A stretch of 64,000 nucleotides of DNA from Pseudomonadota bacterium (GCA_039024915.1 JBCCPK010000004.1:248001-312000); one strand, 5' to 3'; shown: positions 37,331-46,637, counted from the stretch's first letter. Numbers and translations are program-made. Notes: generated by a model not told the origin, from the sequence alone.

Positions 37331-38200
37331 CTACTCCTGCCGCCAGCTTTCTGGAAGGTCGCTGCCGAACCGGTTTCTGCAATAGGCATATTGTTCGTCC
37401 AGCAGTGATCTCATTGACGAGGCGACCTCATCGGGCAGATCGGCCTTGCCATCCGTCGCATTCTCGCGTGTCCCTGCTTCAATCGCGGGCGGCGTCAGGT
37501 TCAGGTCCGCGCACAGCCGGGCGAACCCGCTTTCAAACAGGTCTTCATAAAACAGGGTGATCACGTGATCCCTGTCGAACGCCCCCTCCACCGCCTCCAA
37601 TGTCCCCTTGTAATCGCAGCGCGCCAGCGTCGTCGGATCACGAATGACCTCGTGCCAATTCTCAACAGGATCCCGGTCCGGTTTGAATTGCCGCAGCAGA
37701 TGCAGGTGCGACCACAGGCGCTCCACCGGGTCTCGAAGGACGAAGAGAACCTTGGTTGTGATCGCTTGGCTGTCGCAGAGCCGCCGCATGAACCGGAAGC
37801 CGTCTCCCTCGATCGCCGCGTAGGCGGGGGTCAGGTCGGCGAACACCGATGTCTCCGGCTCCACAAGGCGTGCGAAATGGCCAAAGTAGGCGTTGTCGTC
37901 GTAGACCATCTGCGCGCGATCGATGCTGGCCTGGAACGCCGGGCGGTCGCGAAGGTTGTCGGCCCGGTCACCTTTCTGTGCCAGATGAAAGGCGAGGCGT
38001 CTCATCGCCAGCAGGTCGGCGTCGAAGAGGGCGTTCCGAGTGTATCTCGCGTTGAAGAACTGCACCTCCTTCAAAGGTGAAACCACAACGCCTGAGGTCT
38101 TCGACAGATGCTTGTACAGCCACGACGTCCCCGTTTTCATCGCGCCGATGCAGACGAGGAACGTTTTGCCGTCCAGCTCCGGGTATCGCCTCAGCTCCAT
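37331..38200 (-). CDS. Sulfotransferase family protein
   Basis: 289 residues. The 5'-phosphosulfate-binding loop FLVCIGAMKTGTSWLYKHL near the N-terminus and the 3'-phosphate motif VLFVLRDPVERLWSHLHLL identify a PAPS-dependent sulfotransferase. The acceptor is unknown; polysaccharide, glycolipid or Nod-like acceptors are possible. No capsular genes are nearby. Confidence 0.83.
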   Translation of the reverse strand: MELRRYPELDGKTFLVCIGAMKTGTSWLYKHLSKTSGVVVSPLKEVQFFNARYTRNALFDADLLAMRRLAFHLAQKGDRADNLRDRPAFQASIDRAQMVYDDNAYFGHFARLVEPETSVFADLTPAYAAIEGDGFRFMRRLCDSQAITTKVLFVLRDPVERLWSHLHLLRQFKPDRDPVENWHEVIRDPTTLARCDYKGTLEAVEGAFDRDHVITLFYEDLFESGFARLCADLNLTPPAIEAGTRENATDGKADLPDEVASSMRSLLDEQYAYCRNRFGSDLPESWRQE

Positions 38201-38524
38201 TCCTCGTCCCCTGGCTTTGCTCGATCATAGAGCAGCGCGGATTGCGATGTGAAGGATCGAAGTTGGGGCTGGCGGGTGCGCCGTGTGAGCCGTCTACCAT
38301 GCGCGTGCGGGGGCTTGTTTGCCCCATCCCGGCAGCCCCAATCGCAATGGCCAGTTTGTTTCCAATTGGTATTACGCGCCGTCGGACCGCGGTCGTGATT
38401 TGCGCTTTCAAAGTAACCGTAACGTTATGTGCGAGCATCTGTTCGAAAGGAGATAACCATTACAATATTTAACCAAAACGCAATCATACTATTCAATATT
38501 GAGCCGCCTTAATTGAGGGGTACC
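38201..38524. other. Intergenic region before the small exported protein/chemoreceptor pair
   Basis: 324 bp. A distinctly AT-rich stretch at about 38455-38505 (two copies of CAATATT) fits a promoter or a protein-binding site. No ORF is convincing. Confidence 0.4.
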
Positions 38525-38827
38525 ATGTCTGTCCCAGTGGCTCTTTCGGCGGCGTTGGCGCTTGCAGGTGTTGGCGCCGTTGCAGCAGCGCCCAAACCGG
38601 GCCAACCGGTCATGGCGCTTTTCCCGCCGGCGACTGCACAGTCGCAGGTGCTCAGCAGTATGGCTGCGTCCGGCGGGCACCTGATCTCAACCACAAACGT
38701 ATCCTGGGCCGTTCTGACCCAGGCCGATGACCCGGCCTTTGCCGAGCGCCTTCGGCAGCACGGCGCTCTGCTTACGATCGACCCCAGGGTGGCGGCCTGG
38801 TGCTTTGGAGGAGCCTACTCGTTATGA
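38525..38827 (+). CDS. Small exported or membrane-tethered hypothetical protein coupled to a chemoreceptor
   Basis: 100 residues. N-terminal hydrophobic stretch ([18 protein letters not shown]), then a short alpha/beta-like region ([72 protein letters not shown]). GAGGGG lies 5 nt before ATG 38525. Its TGA overlaps the chemoreceptor ATG (ATGA). I know similar small ORFs ahead of receptors in rhizobia but no function. Confidence 0.65.
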   Translation: MSVPVALSAALALAGVGAVAAAPKPGQPVMALFPPATAQSQVLSSMAASGGHLISTTNVSWAVLTQADDPAFAERLRQHGALLTIDPRVAAWCFGGAYSL

Positions 38828-40329
38828 TTTCTCGTGTGATGGCCTCAACGGCACACAACTCTTTGCATCTCAGTACGCTGCGCCAGAAATCGTTGCGTGG
38901 TCTTCTGATCTTTCTTTGGGTAAACGCGGCGATGGTTATCGGTGCGAGCGCGCTGCAGGGCACCGTGAACGTCCTGCTGGTGGCGGTCTTGGCCGTTAGC
39001 TTGGCTGCGGTGCCACTGGGCGCGCAGGTGATGAAAAGTGATTACAAGACCATCGCGATCTCCGTCGGGATTAGCTTTGCCGGTCTCATCGCGCTTCTCG
39101 TCTACGGCATGTCCTGGTCTGGCGAGGGCAAAGCGCTGCAGATCGACATGCACATGTATTTCTTTGCCGGTCTGGCCATTGTCGCTGTCCTCATAGACTG
39201 GCGACCGCTTCTGGCCTTCACGCTGATTGTCGCCGTGCATCATGTTGGCCTGACCGTCCTGCTGCCCGGCGCAGTCTTCCCCGATGGAGCGAGTATCCTG
39301 CGTGTTGTCATCCATGCGGTGATTTTGGTTCTTCAATGCGCGGCCCTCATTGGGCTGACTGTCATTGTTGCTGAGGCAATCAAGTCGGTGGAAGCGCAGA
39401 AGGCCGAAGCTCTGTCTGCCAGCGAAGACGCGCGCCGGGCTAATGATGAACGGCATGCCGCGAACGCAAAGCAGACTGAGCAGGCGGAGCAGGTGGCGCA
39501 GATCATCAAGGCGTTCCAGTCGGATGTGAACGAGAAGCTGCGCCGTGTCGCAAGCAACACAACCGATATGCAGGACGTCTCAACGGCCCTTGCACAGAGC
39601 GCCGAGAACGCCAACGTTCAAGCGAACATGACCGCCGACGCGGCCAAACGCACCTCCGATGCGGTCACCACGGTCGCGTCCGCCTCCGAGGAGATGTCCG
39701 CATCGGTTGGCGAAATTGCTGGCCGGATCGAGGAGACATCTGCCGACATTACCGAAGCATCCGAGCGGGCACGATCGACCAACGAGAAGGTTGCCATTTT
39801 GGCAAGCGCGGCAGAGAAAATCGGCACCGTTGTTCAGCTCATCCAGGATATTGCGGAGCAGACCAACCTGCTTGCCCTCAACGCGACCATCGAGGCCGCA
39901 AGGGCCGGCGAAGCGGGCAAAGGCTTCGCGGTTGTTGCGTCCGAGGTCAAAGGACTGGCGAGCCAAACCGCGAAGGCCACCGAAGAAATCTCCGCCCAGA
40001 TCAACGCGATCCAATCATCGACCGGTGATGCGGTCAGCTCAATTGAGGTGATCACCAGTTCCATGTCAGAGGTTCGCGGGAAGATGGAAAGCATCGCCGA
40101 GACCATGGCGCAGCAGGGCCAGGCCACCTCAGAGATCAGCCATAGCGTTGCCCAGGCAGCTGATGGAACGGGTACCGCGGTTGAGAGCATTGACGTGCTG
40201 CACGGTGCAACGAACGAGACTTTGCAGTCGGCCACCAGGGTTGGCGAGGCAGCCTCGAGCGTCCGGGACGAAACCGAGCAGCTCGAAGTGCTTATCTCCT
40301 CGTTCCTGAAGAAGGTCGCCGCTGCGTAA
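38824..40329 (+). CDS. Multi-TM methyl-accepting chemotaxis protein with membrane-embedded sensor
   Basis: 501 residues from ATG 38824; GGAGGAG about 10 nt upstream. Instead of a periplasmic domain, residues 25-185 contain about six hydrophobic segments. Conserved charged or His residues lie within or between them ([41 protein letters not shown]), as in a known class of 6-TM receptors. The cytoplasmic part has the tip [21 protein letters not shown] and ends in a normal signalling hairpin, without an obvious HAMP. A membrane or respiratory-state signal is plausible (inference). Coupled to the upstream 100-aa gene. Confidence 0.9.
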   Translation: MISRVMASTAHNSLHLSTLRQKSLRGLLIFLWVNAAMVIGASALQGTVNVLLVAVLAVSLAAVPLGAQVMKSDYKTIAISVGISFAGLIALLVYGMSWSGEGKALQIDMHMYFFAGLAIVAVLIDWRPLLAFTLIVAVHHVGLTVLLPGAVFPDGASILRVVIHAVILVLQCAALIGLTVIVAEAIKSVEAQKAEALSASEDARRANDERHAANAKQTEQAEQVAQIIKAFQSDVNEKLRRVASNTTDMQDVSTALAQSAENANVQANMTADAAKRTSDAVTTVASASEEMSASVGEIAGRIEETSADITEASERARSTNEKVAILASAAEKIGTVVQLIQDIAEQTNLLALNATIEAARAGEAGKGFAVVASEVKGLASQTAKATEEISAQINAIQSSTGDAVSSIEVITSSMSEVRGKMESIAETMAQQGQATSEISHSVAQAADGTGTAVESIDVLHGATNETLQSATRVGEAASSVRDETEQLEVLISSFLKKVAAA

Positions 40330-40558
40330 CACTGCTCGGGCCGGGCTGTTTCTTGGGGCTGTTCGGATGGCCGCCTCCCTAAACAGTGTCTGCGGCGTGC
40401 AGACTGCGGCGGTGCCGTCTTTACGGTCGGGCCCCAGCGGACCTGCCAAGAAGGTCAGGCCTTCCGGTCAGAATGATGAGCCCTCAGATTGCGGTGAAGG
40501 CTCGTCGGAACCCCCAGCGCCCAACCCTTTCACGCGCATGCAAGCGTTTGTCTGAGTA

Positions 40559-40954
40559 TCAGACCGCCTGTTGCGTTTGCTGTGCCCTGGCGTTCGCTCG
40601 CAACGACAGGCCGACAAGAACGAGCAGGGTGACCGCCGCAATCTGCCCAGCAACCACCGCCGGCCAGATCTCGCCGATGGCCGGGTCGAAGTATTTTTGC
40701 GGCCCATAGGACAGCAGCGCGCAAAAAGCTGCCACCACGCTCAGCGACCGGCCGGTGCGGGTCGTGTCCGGTCCGCAAATGAGCGCCGCGACTGCGATCG
40801 CCAGCGAGGTGCCGAGAAACGGTCCCATCGCAAACAGTGGTATCGCGCGGGGAGGGTGGGGCTGAAGACCAGCTAGGAGAAACATCAGCATGGTCAGTTG
40901 CAGGATGATGAGGACGCCAAGCGCGGCATTGGCGGCGTTGTTTGAGGTTTGCAT
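40559..40954 (-). CDS. Integral membrane protein, four TM segments
   Basis: 131 residues with four hydrophobic segments (ALGVLIILQLTMLMFLLAGL, MGPFLGTSLAIAVAALICG, SLSVVAAFCALLSYGP, AVVAGQIAAVTLLVLVGLSL). No family recognised. It is divergent from a TetR regulator, with two operator-like repeats between, so it is probably the regulated gene. Confidence 0.7.
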   Translation of the reverse strand: MQTSNNAANAALGVLIILQLTMLMFLLAGLQPHPPRAIPLFAMGPFLGTSLAIAVAALICGPDTTRTGRSLSVVAAFCALLSYGPQKYFDPAIGEIWPAVVAGQIAAVTLLVLVGLSLRANARAQQTQQAV

Positions 40955-40974
40955 TTTAGGTCCTTCTCATAAAC

Positions 40975-41017
40975 GTACAAAACTATACGCTTGACGAACA
41001 TGTACAGAACTTTACGG
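40975..41017. promoter_or_regulatory. Two tandem operator-like dyads between the membrane gene and tetR
   Basis: CGTACAAAACTATACG (40975-40990) and TGTACAGAACTTTACG (41002-41017) share 12 of 16 positions and sit 27 bp apart. Each is an imperfect dyad of outer CGTA/TACG. They fill most of the 106-bp divergent gap. Confidence 0.6.
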
Positions 41018-41060
41018 TTCTCTGCAAGATTTTTTCGAACACGCCTTTTAGAGGTGCACC

Positions 41061-41690
41061 ATGTCAGAGGCGGACGACGCCGTTCGGTCAGCGCGCAGCC
41101 GCAAGGAGGCAAGACGCGAGGCTATTGAACAGGCGGCCTACAAGGTTCTTGTTCGCGACGGCTACAAAGCCGCGTCCCTTCTGGCCATTGCCAAGGAAGG
41201 TCAGGCGTCCAACGAAACGCTCTATCGGTGGTACGGCAGCAAGCAGGCCCTTTTTGCGTCTCTGGTGGAGGGAAACGCCGAAGACGCTCGTGCATTGCTG
41301 GACCGCGCCTTTGACGAGGGAGACGATCCGGCGGAGACCCTCACAGCCCTCGGGCCGGTGCTTCTCAAGGTCGTCACGAGCGAGCGTGCGGTCGCGCTCA
41401 ACCGGGCGGCGGCAGGCGACGTCTATGATAGCGGAAAGATGGGCGAAGCGCTTGGAAAGGGTGGTCGCGCCGCCATCGTGCCGCGCATCGCCAAGCTGAT
41501 CGCGCGGCTCGCTGACAAGGGGGTGATGCGGGTCGACGATCCCGAGGAGGCCGCCGATGTGTATGTCGCGCTTTTAATCGGCGACCTGCAGATCCGATTG
41601 GTGACCGGCGCCTTGGCTGGCGTGACCGAAGACGACCTTTCGCGGCGAAGCGCGCGCGCCCTCGCGCTGTTGCACAGGCTTTATGGGTAG
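41061..41690 (+). CDS. TetR/AcrR family regulator
   Basis: 209 residues. HTH EAIEQAAYKVLVRDGYKAASLLAIAKEGQASNETLYRWYGSKQALFASLVE is canonical. The C-terminal domain (ending ALALLHRLYG) resembles the AefR/TetR_C group. It probably represses the divergent membrane-protein gene and itself through the paired dyads at 40975-41017. Confidence 0.88.
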   Translation: MSEADDAVRSARSRKEARREAIEQAAYKVLVRDGYKAASLLAIAKEGQASNETLYRWYGSKQALFASLVEGNAEDARALLDRAFDEGDDPAETLTALGPVLLKVVTSERAVALNRAAAGDVYDSGKMGEALGKGGRAAIVPRIAKLIARLADKGVMRVDDPEEAADVYVALLIGDLQIRLVTGALAGVTEDDLSRRSARALALLHRLYG

Positions 41691-41726
41691 GGCCTATCCC
41701 TATTGTGTCACTGCTACAGTGTTCGC

Positions 41727-42014
41727 ATGTCGGGAACGGTCTACATCATGGCCTCGAAGCCCTTCGGCACGCTGTATATCGGCGTGACCAACGACATCCG
41801 TCGCCGCGCCTTCGAGCACCGGGAAGGCTTGGTCGAGGGGTTCACGCGGATATACGACTGCACGCTGCTGGTTTGGTACGAGCAACACGCCACGATTGAA
41901 GCTGCCATCCAGCGGGAGAAGTCGCTGAAGCGTTATCCACGCCAGTGGAAGCTGAATTTGATCGGCGAGATGAACCCCGATTGGACCGATCTATATGAGA
42001 CGCTGAACCAGTGA
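41727..42014 (+). CDS. GIY-YIG domain protein
   Basis: 95 residues from ATG 41727. The GIY-YIG core is seen as GTVYIMASKPFGTLYIGVTNDIRRRAFEHREG (Tyr, Tyr-Ile-Gly, Arg), with a late catalytic-type Glu in AAIQREKSLKRYPRQWKLNLI. These small UPF0213-like proteins are predicted nucleases with unknown function in Alphaproteobacteria. Two palindromes, REP-like in form, follow (see repeat entry). Confidence 0.8.
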   Translation: MSGTVYIMASKPFGTLYIGVTNDIRRRAFEHREGLVEGFTRIYDCTLLVWYEQHATIEAAIQREKSLKRYPRQWKLNLIGEMNPDWTDLYETLNQ

Positions 42015-42017
42015 ATG

Positions 42018-42118
42018 GACCCTCGCCACAAGGGCGAGGGTGACGGACTGAGGGTTGATCATTGTTCCGGGCTTCGGCCGCGACACCGAGCGTCACCCTA
42101 GGCCTTGTGCCTGGGGTC
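42018..42118. repeat. Pair of 27-nt REP-like palindromes in inverted orientation
   Basis: Copy 1 (42018-42044, plus) and copy 2 (42092-42118, minus) align end to end. Both start GACCC, end GGGTGAC and have the loop ACAAG, while the stem interiors differ in a compensating way: CTCGCC/GGCGAG in one, CCAGGC/GCCTAG in the other (one wobble). Copy 1 has a perfect 9-bp stem and may also end the GIY-YIG transcript. Confidence 0.7.
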
Positions 42119-42213
42119 TATGGGAGCGCGGCGCATTCCCGGTGTTTGCAGACAGCGCATGGATCGTCGGGCTAGCGCCGGCAGTGTCCCATCTCATCGT
42201 GGCGGCGCTGGGA

Positions 42214-42669
42214 TTAAGCAGTCACCTCTGGTACAAATATCGTGAGGACGGCAATGGCCGCACACACCCCAGAACCGATACCAAAAAGCAGGGACAACCA
42301 GTGAGTTACGGAAATCCAACGATTTGACTCGGGTCGGACGTAGTATTGAATCCCAATCGCTAGGTTTGGACTAGAGCATTTGTCATACATGCTAGCTATC
42401 AAACCCCAGTTTGCCCACGCAGAAAGGCCGCTTAACAACACCCCTGCAAACATTCCGACCACTAACCAGCCATCTGCCGAACTGTTAAGATCATCCCGAA
42501 TTGCGAAAGTGATGGCGGCGTTCACGGCAAACAAGGTTGCGATGGTCCACTTTCCATAATCGATTGCGGCTTGGTGTGCTTGACGACGCATCTCCAAGTT
42601 ATCTTCTCGGAAGGCCTTGCCAATCGAGCGTTTCTGCTCATCGCTTAGGTGGCTATACGGATCATCCAT
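42214..42669 (-). CDS. Hypothetical membrane protein, about three TM segments
   Basis: 151 residues. Charged N-terminus (DDPYSHLSDEQKRSIGKAFREDNLEMRRQ), hydrophobic segments WTIATLFAVNAAITFAI, GWLVVGMFAGVLLSGLSAWANWGL and WLSLLFGIGSGVCAAIAVLTIFV. No family known to me. Codon usage is visibly less GC-rich than its neighbours, which suggests it was acquired. Ends 39 bp before ispZ on the same strand, but no coupling is evident. Confidence 0.6.
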   Translation of the reverse strand: MDDPYSHLSDEQKRSIGKAFREDNLEMRRQAHQAAIDYGKWTIATLFAVNAAITFAIRDDLNSSADGWLVVGMFAGVLLSGLSAWANWGLIASMYDKCSSPNLAIGIQYYVRPESNRWISVTHWLSLLFGIGSGVCAAIAVLTIFVPEVTA

Positions 42670-42707
42670 TTTTCTCTCGTGTATGTGCAGATCGCCTAGC
42701 TCCTCTT

Positions 42708-43382
42708 CTAGCTAGCTGTCTCCTCCTCCCCATATTTCTGCATCACGCCGATCTGGGCCATGGCGAAGACGAACGTGATCGGCATGACGCCCCAGACCTT
42801 GAAGGCGACCCAGAAATCGGTGGTCTGCGTGCGCCAGACGACCTCGTTGAGGACGGCGAGGAAGACGAAGAAGACGCCCCAGCGCAGCGTCAGAATACGC
42901 CATCCTTCGGGGTTCAGTTTGAAGGCGTCGTCGAACACGTAACTGAGCAGCGACAGCTTGAAGATCCACAGCCCACCCAGAAGCGTCACCGCGAACAGCA
43001 TGTTGACGATGGTCGGCTTCATCTTGATGAACAGATCATTGTTGAGCCAAAGGGTCAGTGCGCCGAAGAACAGGACCATCACGCCTGAAACCAGCGGCAT
43101 CATGGGCAGTTTGCCCAAAAGAATGCGCGAGAGGATAAGCGAGATGGTAATCGCCACCATGAAAACCGCGGTGGCGAGGAAGATCGGTTCGCCAAAGCCA
43201 GCGAGCGCGGGGTAGCTGTCCATCAGCGATTGCCCGCGCGCGTTGACGAAGAAGAAGATCACCAGCGGACCCAGCTCAAGCGCCAGTTTCGCCAGCGGAT
43301 TGACCTGCGTTTTGTCGGCGGTTTCCACTGCCTCCTCAACCTGTTCGGTTGGCTCGGCTTTTCCGGTCGTTTCGTCTGTCAC
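42708..43382 (-). CDS. ispZ: Septation protein A / YciB-type inner membrane protein
   Basis: 224 residues from GTG 43382. The conserved start [12 protein letters not shown], then [48 protein letters not shown]-like [22 protein letters not shown] and [21 protein letters not shown] are diagnostic of the YciB/IspZ family. It affects cell envelope and septation in enterics. GTGA overlap with the ftsY stop. Extra Glu/Thr-rich N-terminal 30 residues are common in alphaproteobacteria. Confidence 0.93.
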   Translation of the reverse strand: MTDETTGKAEPTEQVEEAVETADKTQVNPLAKLALELGPLVIFFFVNARGQSLMDSYPALAGFGEPIFLATAVFMVAITISLILSRILLGKLPMMPLVSGVMVLFFGALTLWLNNDLFIKMKPTIVNMLFAVTLLGGLWIFKLSLLSYVFDDAFKLNPEGWRILTLRWGVFFVFLAVLNEVVWRTQTTDFWVAFKVWGVMPITFVFAMAQIGVMQKYGEEETAS

Positions 43383-44431
43383 GCGGGCTCCGCTTGCTCG
43401 GTCGTATCATCAAGCCCGGCGATGGCGCGGGCAAAGCTGTCCGGGTCGAAGGCTTCGAGATCGTCAACCGCCTCCCCGACTCCGATCAGGTGCACGGGGA
43501 TTTGGTGCTTCTTGGCGATGGAGACAAGGATGCCGCCTTTTGCCGTCCCGTCGAGCTTGGTCATGACGAGACCGGTGACGCCAGCGGTCTTGCTGAAGAC
43601 TTCAACCTGCTGCAGCGCGTTCTGGCCCGTCGTTGCGTCGAGCGTCAGGATGACGTCGTGGGGGGCGTCGGGGGCCAGCTTCTTGATGACGCGCACGACT
43701 TTTTCCAACTCCGCCATCAGTTCCGCGCGGTTCTGCAGCCTGCCCGCCGTATCGATCAAAAGAACGTCGACATCCTCGTGCCGCGCTCGCTCTAGCGCCT
43801 CATAGGCAAGACTGGCGGCGTCCGAGCCTTGCGGCTTGGTGACGACCGGCGCGCCGGTGCGCTCCCCCCAGATTGCCAGTTGCTCGATTGCGGCCGCGCG
43901 GAACGTGTCGCCGGCGGCGAGCATCGGCTTCATACCCAGCGCGGTGATCTTGGAGGCAAGCTTGCCGATCGTTGTGGTTTTACCCGCGCCGTTGACGCCG
44001 ACCATCAGGATGACGTGCGGCTTGCGGGCGGGCGCGACCTTGAGGGGGACGGCGACCGGCTCCAGCACCTTGGCGACCTCGGATGCGAGCACGGTCTTGA
44101 TCTCGTCTTCAGAGACTTCCTTCCCGAAGCGCTCATCCTCGAGCCGTGTGGTGATGGCGACCGCCGTGTCGACGCCCAGATCCGCCTGGATCAGCACGTC
44201 TTCAAGGTCTTCGAGCGCCTCGGCGTCCAGCTTGCGCTTGGTGACGACGGATACGACGCTGTCGGTCAGGGAGGACGCCGACTTCTTGAGGCCGGAGGTC
44301 AGGCGCGAAAACCAGCCTTTCTTTTCCGGTTCGGGCGCCGCTTCGGGCTGCTTCTCGGGGATAATCGAGACGAAGTGCAGATCGTCGGTCACAGAGAGGT
44401 TGGTTTGGGGTGCGCCTGGCTGATCGCTCAT
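43379..44431 (-). CDS. ftsY: Signal recognition particle receptor FtsY
   Basis: 350 residues. N-terminal acidic A-domain remnant, then the SRP GTPase NG domain: [64 protein letters not shown], and the C-terminal [23 protein letters not shown]. The usual alphaproteobacterial short A domain fits. Overlaps mtaB upstream (ATGA) and ispZ downstream, so the four genes dapF-mtaB-ftsY-ispZ form one coupled unit. Ffh, its partner, is at 54 kb. Confidence 0.96.
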   Translation of the reverse strand: MSDQPGAPQTNLSVTDDLHFVSIIPEKQPEAAPEPEKKGWFSRLTSGLKKSASSLTDSVVSVVTKRKLDAEALEDLEDVLIQADLGVDTAVAITTRLEDERFGKEVSEDEIKTVLASEVAKVLEPVAVPLKVAPARKPHVILMVGVNGAGKTTTIGKLASKITALGMKPMLAAGDTFRAAAIEQLAIWGERTGAPVVTKPQGSDAASLAYEALERARHEDVDVLLIDTAGRLQNRAELMAELEKVVRVIKKLAPDAPHDVILTLDATTGQNALQQVEVFSKTAGVTGLVMTKLDGTAKGGILVSIAKKHQIPVHLIGVGEAVDDLEAFDPDSFARAIAGLDDTTEQAEPA

Positions 44432-45753
44432 GCTGCGCGCGCGTCCTCGTTCGCACGTTCGCCGGTCAGGCGCTGGCCCTCGTGTCCGGTGATCGTCACA
44501 TCGACGATCGCGCCGCTCGCCGGGCCATTGCCGGAGACGGGGAAGGCGACCTCGGTGTAGGCCGGAATGCGCCCGCGGGCGATGCCGTCGGCCACGCGCT
44601 CGACGAGGACCGGTTGGGTCGTACCATGCTGCGCCTCGAGGTGCGTTCGCAAAGCTAAGCGGCCCTTGGCGCGCAGGCGTTCGGCGCGTTGTTTGACGGT
44701 CGTGCGATCAAGCTGCGGCATGCGCGCGGCGGGCGTTCCCTCGCGCGGTGAAAACGGGAAGACGTGCAGGAAGGTCAGCCCGCAGGCGTCGACAAGGGCG
44801 AGCGTGTTGTCGAACATTGCCTCGGTTTCGGTGGGGAAGCCGGCGATGATGTCGGCCCCGAAGACGAGGTCCGGCCTCGCGGCGCGCAGATCGGTGCAGA
44901 AGCGGATCGCATCCTCGCGCAAATGGCGGCGCTTCATCCGCTTGAGGATCATGTTGTCGCCGTTCTGCAAACTCAGATGCAGGTGGGGCATGAGACGCTG
45001 CTCGGATGTGATGGCCTCGATGAGCGCGGGGTCGGCCTCGATGGAATCGATCGACGACAGCCGCAGCCTTTCAAGGTCCGGCACGTGCCTGAGGATCTGC
45101 TGCACAAGGTCGCCGAGCTTCGGCGCGCCGGGCAGGTCCGGGCCGTAGCTCGTCAGATCGACGCCCGTCAGAACCACTTCGCTATGCCCATCGCCGACCA
45201 GACGCTTGATCTGTTTGACGGCGAAGCCCATCGGCACCGAGCGGGCGTTGCCGCGTCCGTAAGGAATGATGCAGAAGGTGCAGCGATGGTCGCAGCCGTT
45301 TTGCACTTCGACGAACGCGCGGGTGCGTTCGGCATAGGCACCGATCATTTGAGGCGCGTTCTGTTTTACGCGCATGATGTCGGTCACATGAACTTTTGTC
45401 GCGACAACTTCGCCGTTTGTCGCGACAGAACCGGCCTTTGTCGCGACAAAACCCGCCCATATGGACGGGCTTGATTTTGCTTCGTTTCCGAGCACCAGGT
45501 CAACTTCATCCATCGCGCCGAACGTCCCCGGCTCGACCTGTGCGGCGCAACCCGTCACGACGAGCTTGGCGTTGGGGTTCGACCTGCGCGCCTTGCGGAT
45601 GGTCTGTCGCGCCTGCCGGACCGCTTCGCTGGTCACCGCGCAGGTGTTGACGATGATCGTATCGCGGTGACCTGCCGCCTGCGCGGCCTGGCGCATCTGT
45701 TCGGATTCGACCGTGTTGAGGCGGCAGCCCAGCGTGATGACGTCAACGCTCAT
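44428..45753 (-). CDS. mtaB: tRNA (t6A37) methylthiotransferase MtaB
   Basis: 441 residues. N-terminal UPF0004 Cys residues (VITLGCRLNTVESE, NTCAVTSEA, GCAAQVEPG), radical SAM motif GCDHRCTFCIIPYGRGN, and C-terminal TRAM domain. It converts t6A to ms2t6A in tRNA. Between VLGNEAK and TDIMRVK, where the family has a variable linker, the protein reads FVATKAGSVATNGEVVATK; this is encoded by three palindromic DNA repeats (see repeat entry). ATGA overlaps on both sides. Confidence 0.93.
   Translation of the reverse strand: MSVDVITLGCRLNTVESEQMRQAAQAAGHRDTIIVNTCAVTSEAVRQARQTIRKARRSNPNAKLVVTGCAAQVEPGTFGAMDEVDLVLGNEAKSSPSIWAGFVATKAGSVATNGEVVATKVHVTDIMRVKQNAPQMIGAYAERTRAFVEVQNGCDHRCTFCIIPYGRGNARSVPMGFAVKQIKRLVGDGHSEVVLTGVDLTSYGPDLPGAPKLGDLVQQILRHVPDLERLRLSSIDSIEADPALIEAITSEQRLMPHLHLSLQNGDNMILKRMKRRHLREDAIRFCTDLRAARPDLVFGADIIAGFPTETEAMFDNTLALVDACGLTFLHVFPFSPREGTPAARMPQLDRTTVKQRAERLRAKGRLALRTHLEAQHGTTQPVLVERVADGIARGRIPAYTEVAFPVSGNGPASGAIVDVTITGHEGQRLTGERANEDARAA
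45396..45469. repeat. Three palindromic repeats at 21-bp period inside mtaB
   Basis: TGTCGCGACA occurs at 45397, 45418 and 45439, each flanked by T and A runs (TTTGTCGCGACAA, second copy with G). An imperfect palindrome CCCGCCCATATGGACGGG follows at 45452-45469. The period of 7 codons keeps the frame. Confidence 0.85.
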
Positions 45754-46637
45754 GCAGCCACTCCGCCGAGCATCTGCTCGGTCAAAACCACATCGCGCTC
45801 GTGCTCGACCGGTCCCGTCATAAGCACATGATCATTGCCGTCCCACGTGATGTGGAGTGTGCCGCCGGGCTGGTGGACGCTCACGCTTCGCCCCGTCCGC
45901 CGAAGACGCGCCGCGCAAACCGCCGCGGCGCAGGCGGCGGACCCGCAGGCAAGGGTCAGCCCGGCACCGCGTTCCCAGGTGCGCATGATGACCGTTTGCT
46001 CATCCATGACCTGAACGATGGAGATGTTGCAGCGCTCGGGAAAAAGCGGGTGGTACTCGAGGATGGGTCCGATCTTATCAAGCGCAATCGTGTTGACGTC
46101 ATCGACCCAGAACACTGCATGGGGATTGCCCATACTCACCACCGCCGGAGACGACAGCACCGGCTCGCCCACTGGCCCGACGTGCAGCTCGATGAAGCGC
46201 GTATCCTGGAACGGCTCAGACAACGGGATCTCCTGCCAGCCGAACTTTGGCGGACCCATGTCCACTGTATAGGAAAGGGGTTCGACACCTGGCACGATCG
46301 ACAACAGCCCACCGGCGGTCTCGACAAGCCGGTGCTGTTTTGCGCCTTTGACCTGGTCAAGGTGCCAGCCCACGCAGCGGGTTCCGTTACCGCAGGCCTG
46401 AGCTGGCGAACCGTCGGTATTGAAGATGGCCACATAGGCGTCGGTGTCTGGCGTGCGTGGCGGCTCGATGACCATCAGCTGGTCAAAGGTTGTCGCCGCA
46501 TTGTGCGCCAACGCCCGCGCGTCCGCTTCGCTCACCCGAAGGTCCGTGGACAACAGATCGAGAACGCTGATGCGGTTTCCCGCTCCGTTCATGACCCGGA
46601 CGGTGTGCCCGGCCAAAGGGGAGGCTGTCTTCATCAT
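45750..46637 (-). CDS. dapF: Diaminopimelate epimerase
   Basis: 295 residues. Both catalytic Cys contexts are present: ACGNGTRCVGWH (first) and LTLACGSAACAAAV (second). Starts MMKTASPLAGHTVRVMNGAGNRISVLDL. It interconverts LL- and meso-DAP for lysine and peptidoglycan. Head of the dapF-mtaB-ftsY-ispZ unit; the ATGs at 46637 and 46634 are adjacent. Confidence 0.95.
   Translation of the reverse strand: MMKTASPLAGHTVRVMNGAGNRISVLDLLSTDLRVSEADARALAHNAATTFDQLMVIEPPRTPDTDAYVAIFNTDGSPAQACGNGTRCVGWHLDQVKGAKQHRLVETAGGLLSIVPGVEPLSYTVDMGPPKFGWQEIPLSEPFQDTRFIELHVGPVGEPVLSSPAVVSMGNPHAVFWVDDVNTIALDKIGPILEYHPLFPERCNISIVQVMDEQTVIMRTWERGAGLTLACGSAACAAAVCAARLRRTGRSVSVHQPGGTLHITWDGNDHVLMTGPVEHERDVVLTEQMLGGVAA

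Noticed and set aside
45396-45469. Three regularly spaced repeats as a mini CRISPR array
   Set aside because: Repeats are only about 10 bp, the spacers are 11 bp, and all lie in frame inside mtaB; no cas genes are nearby.
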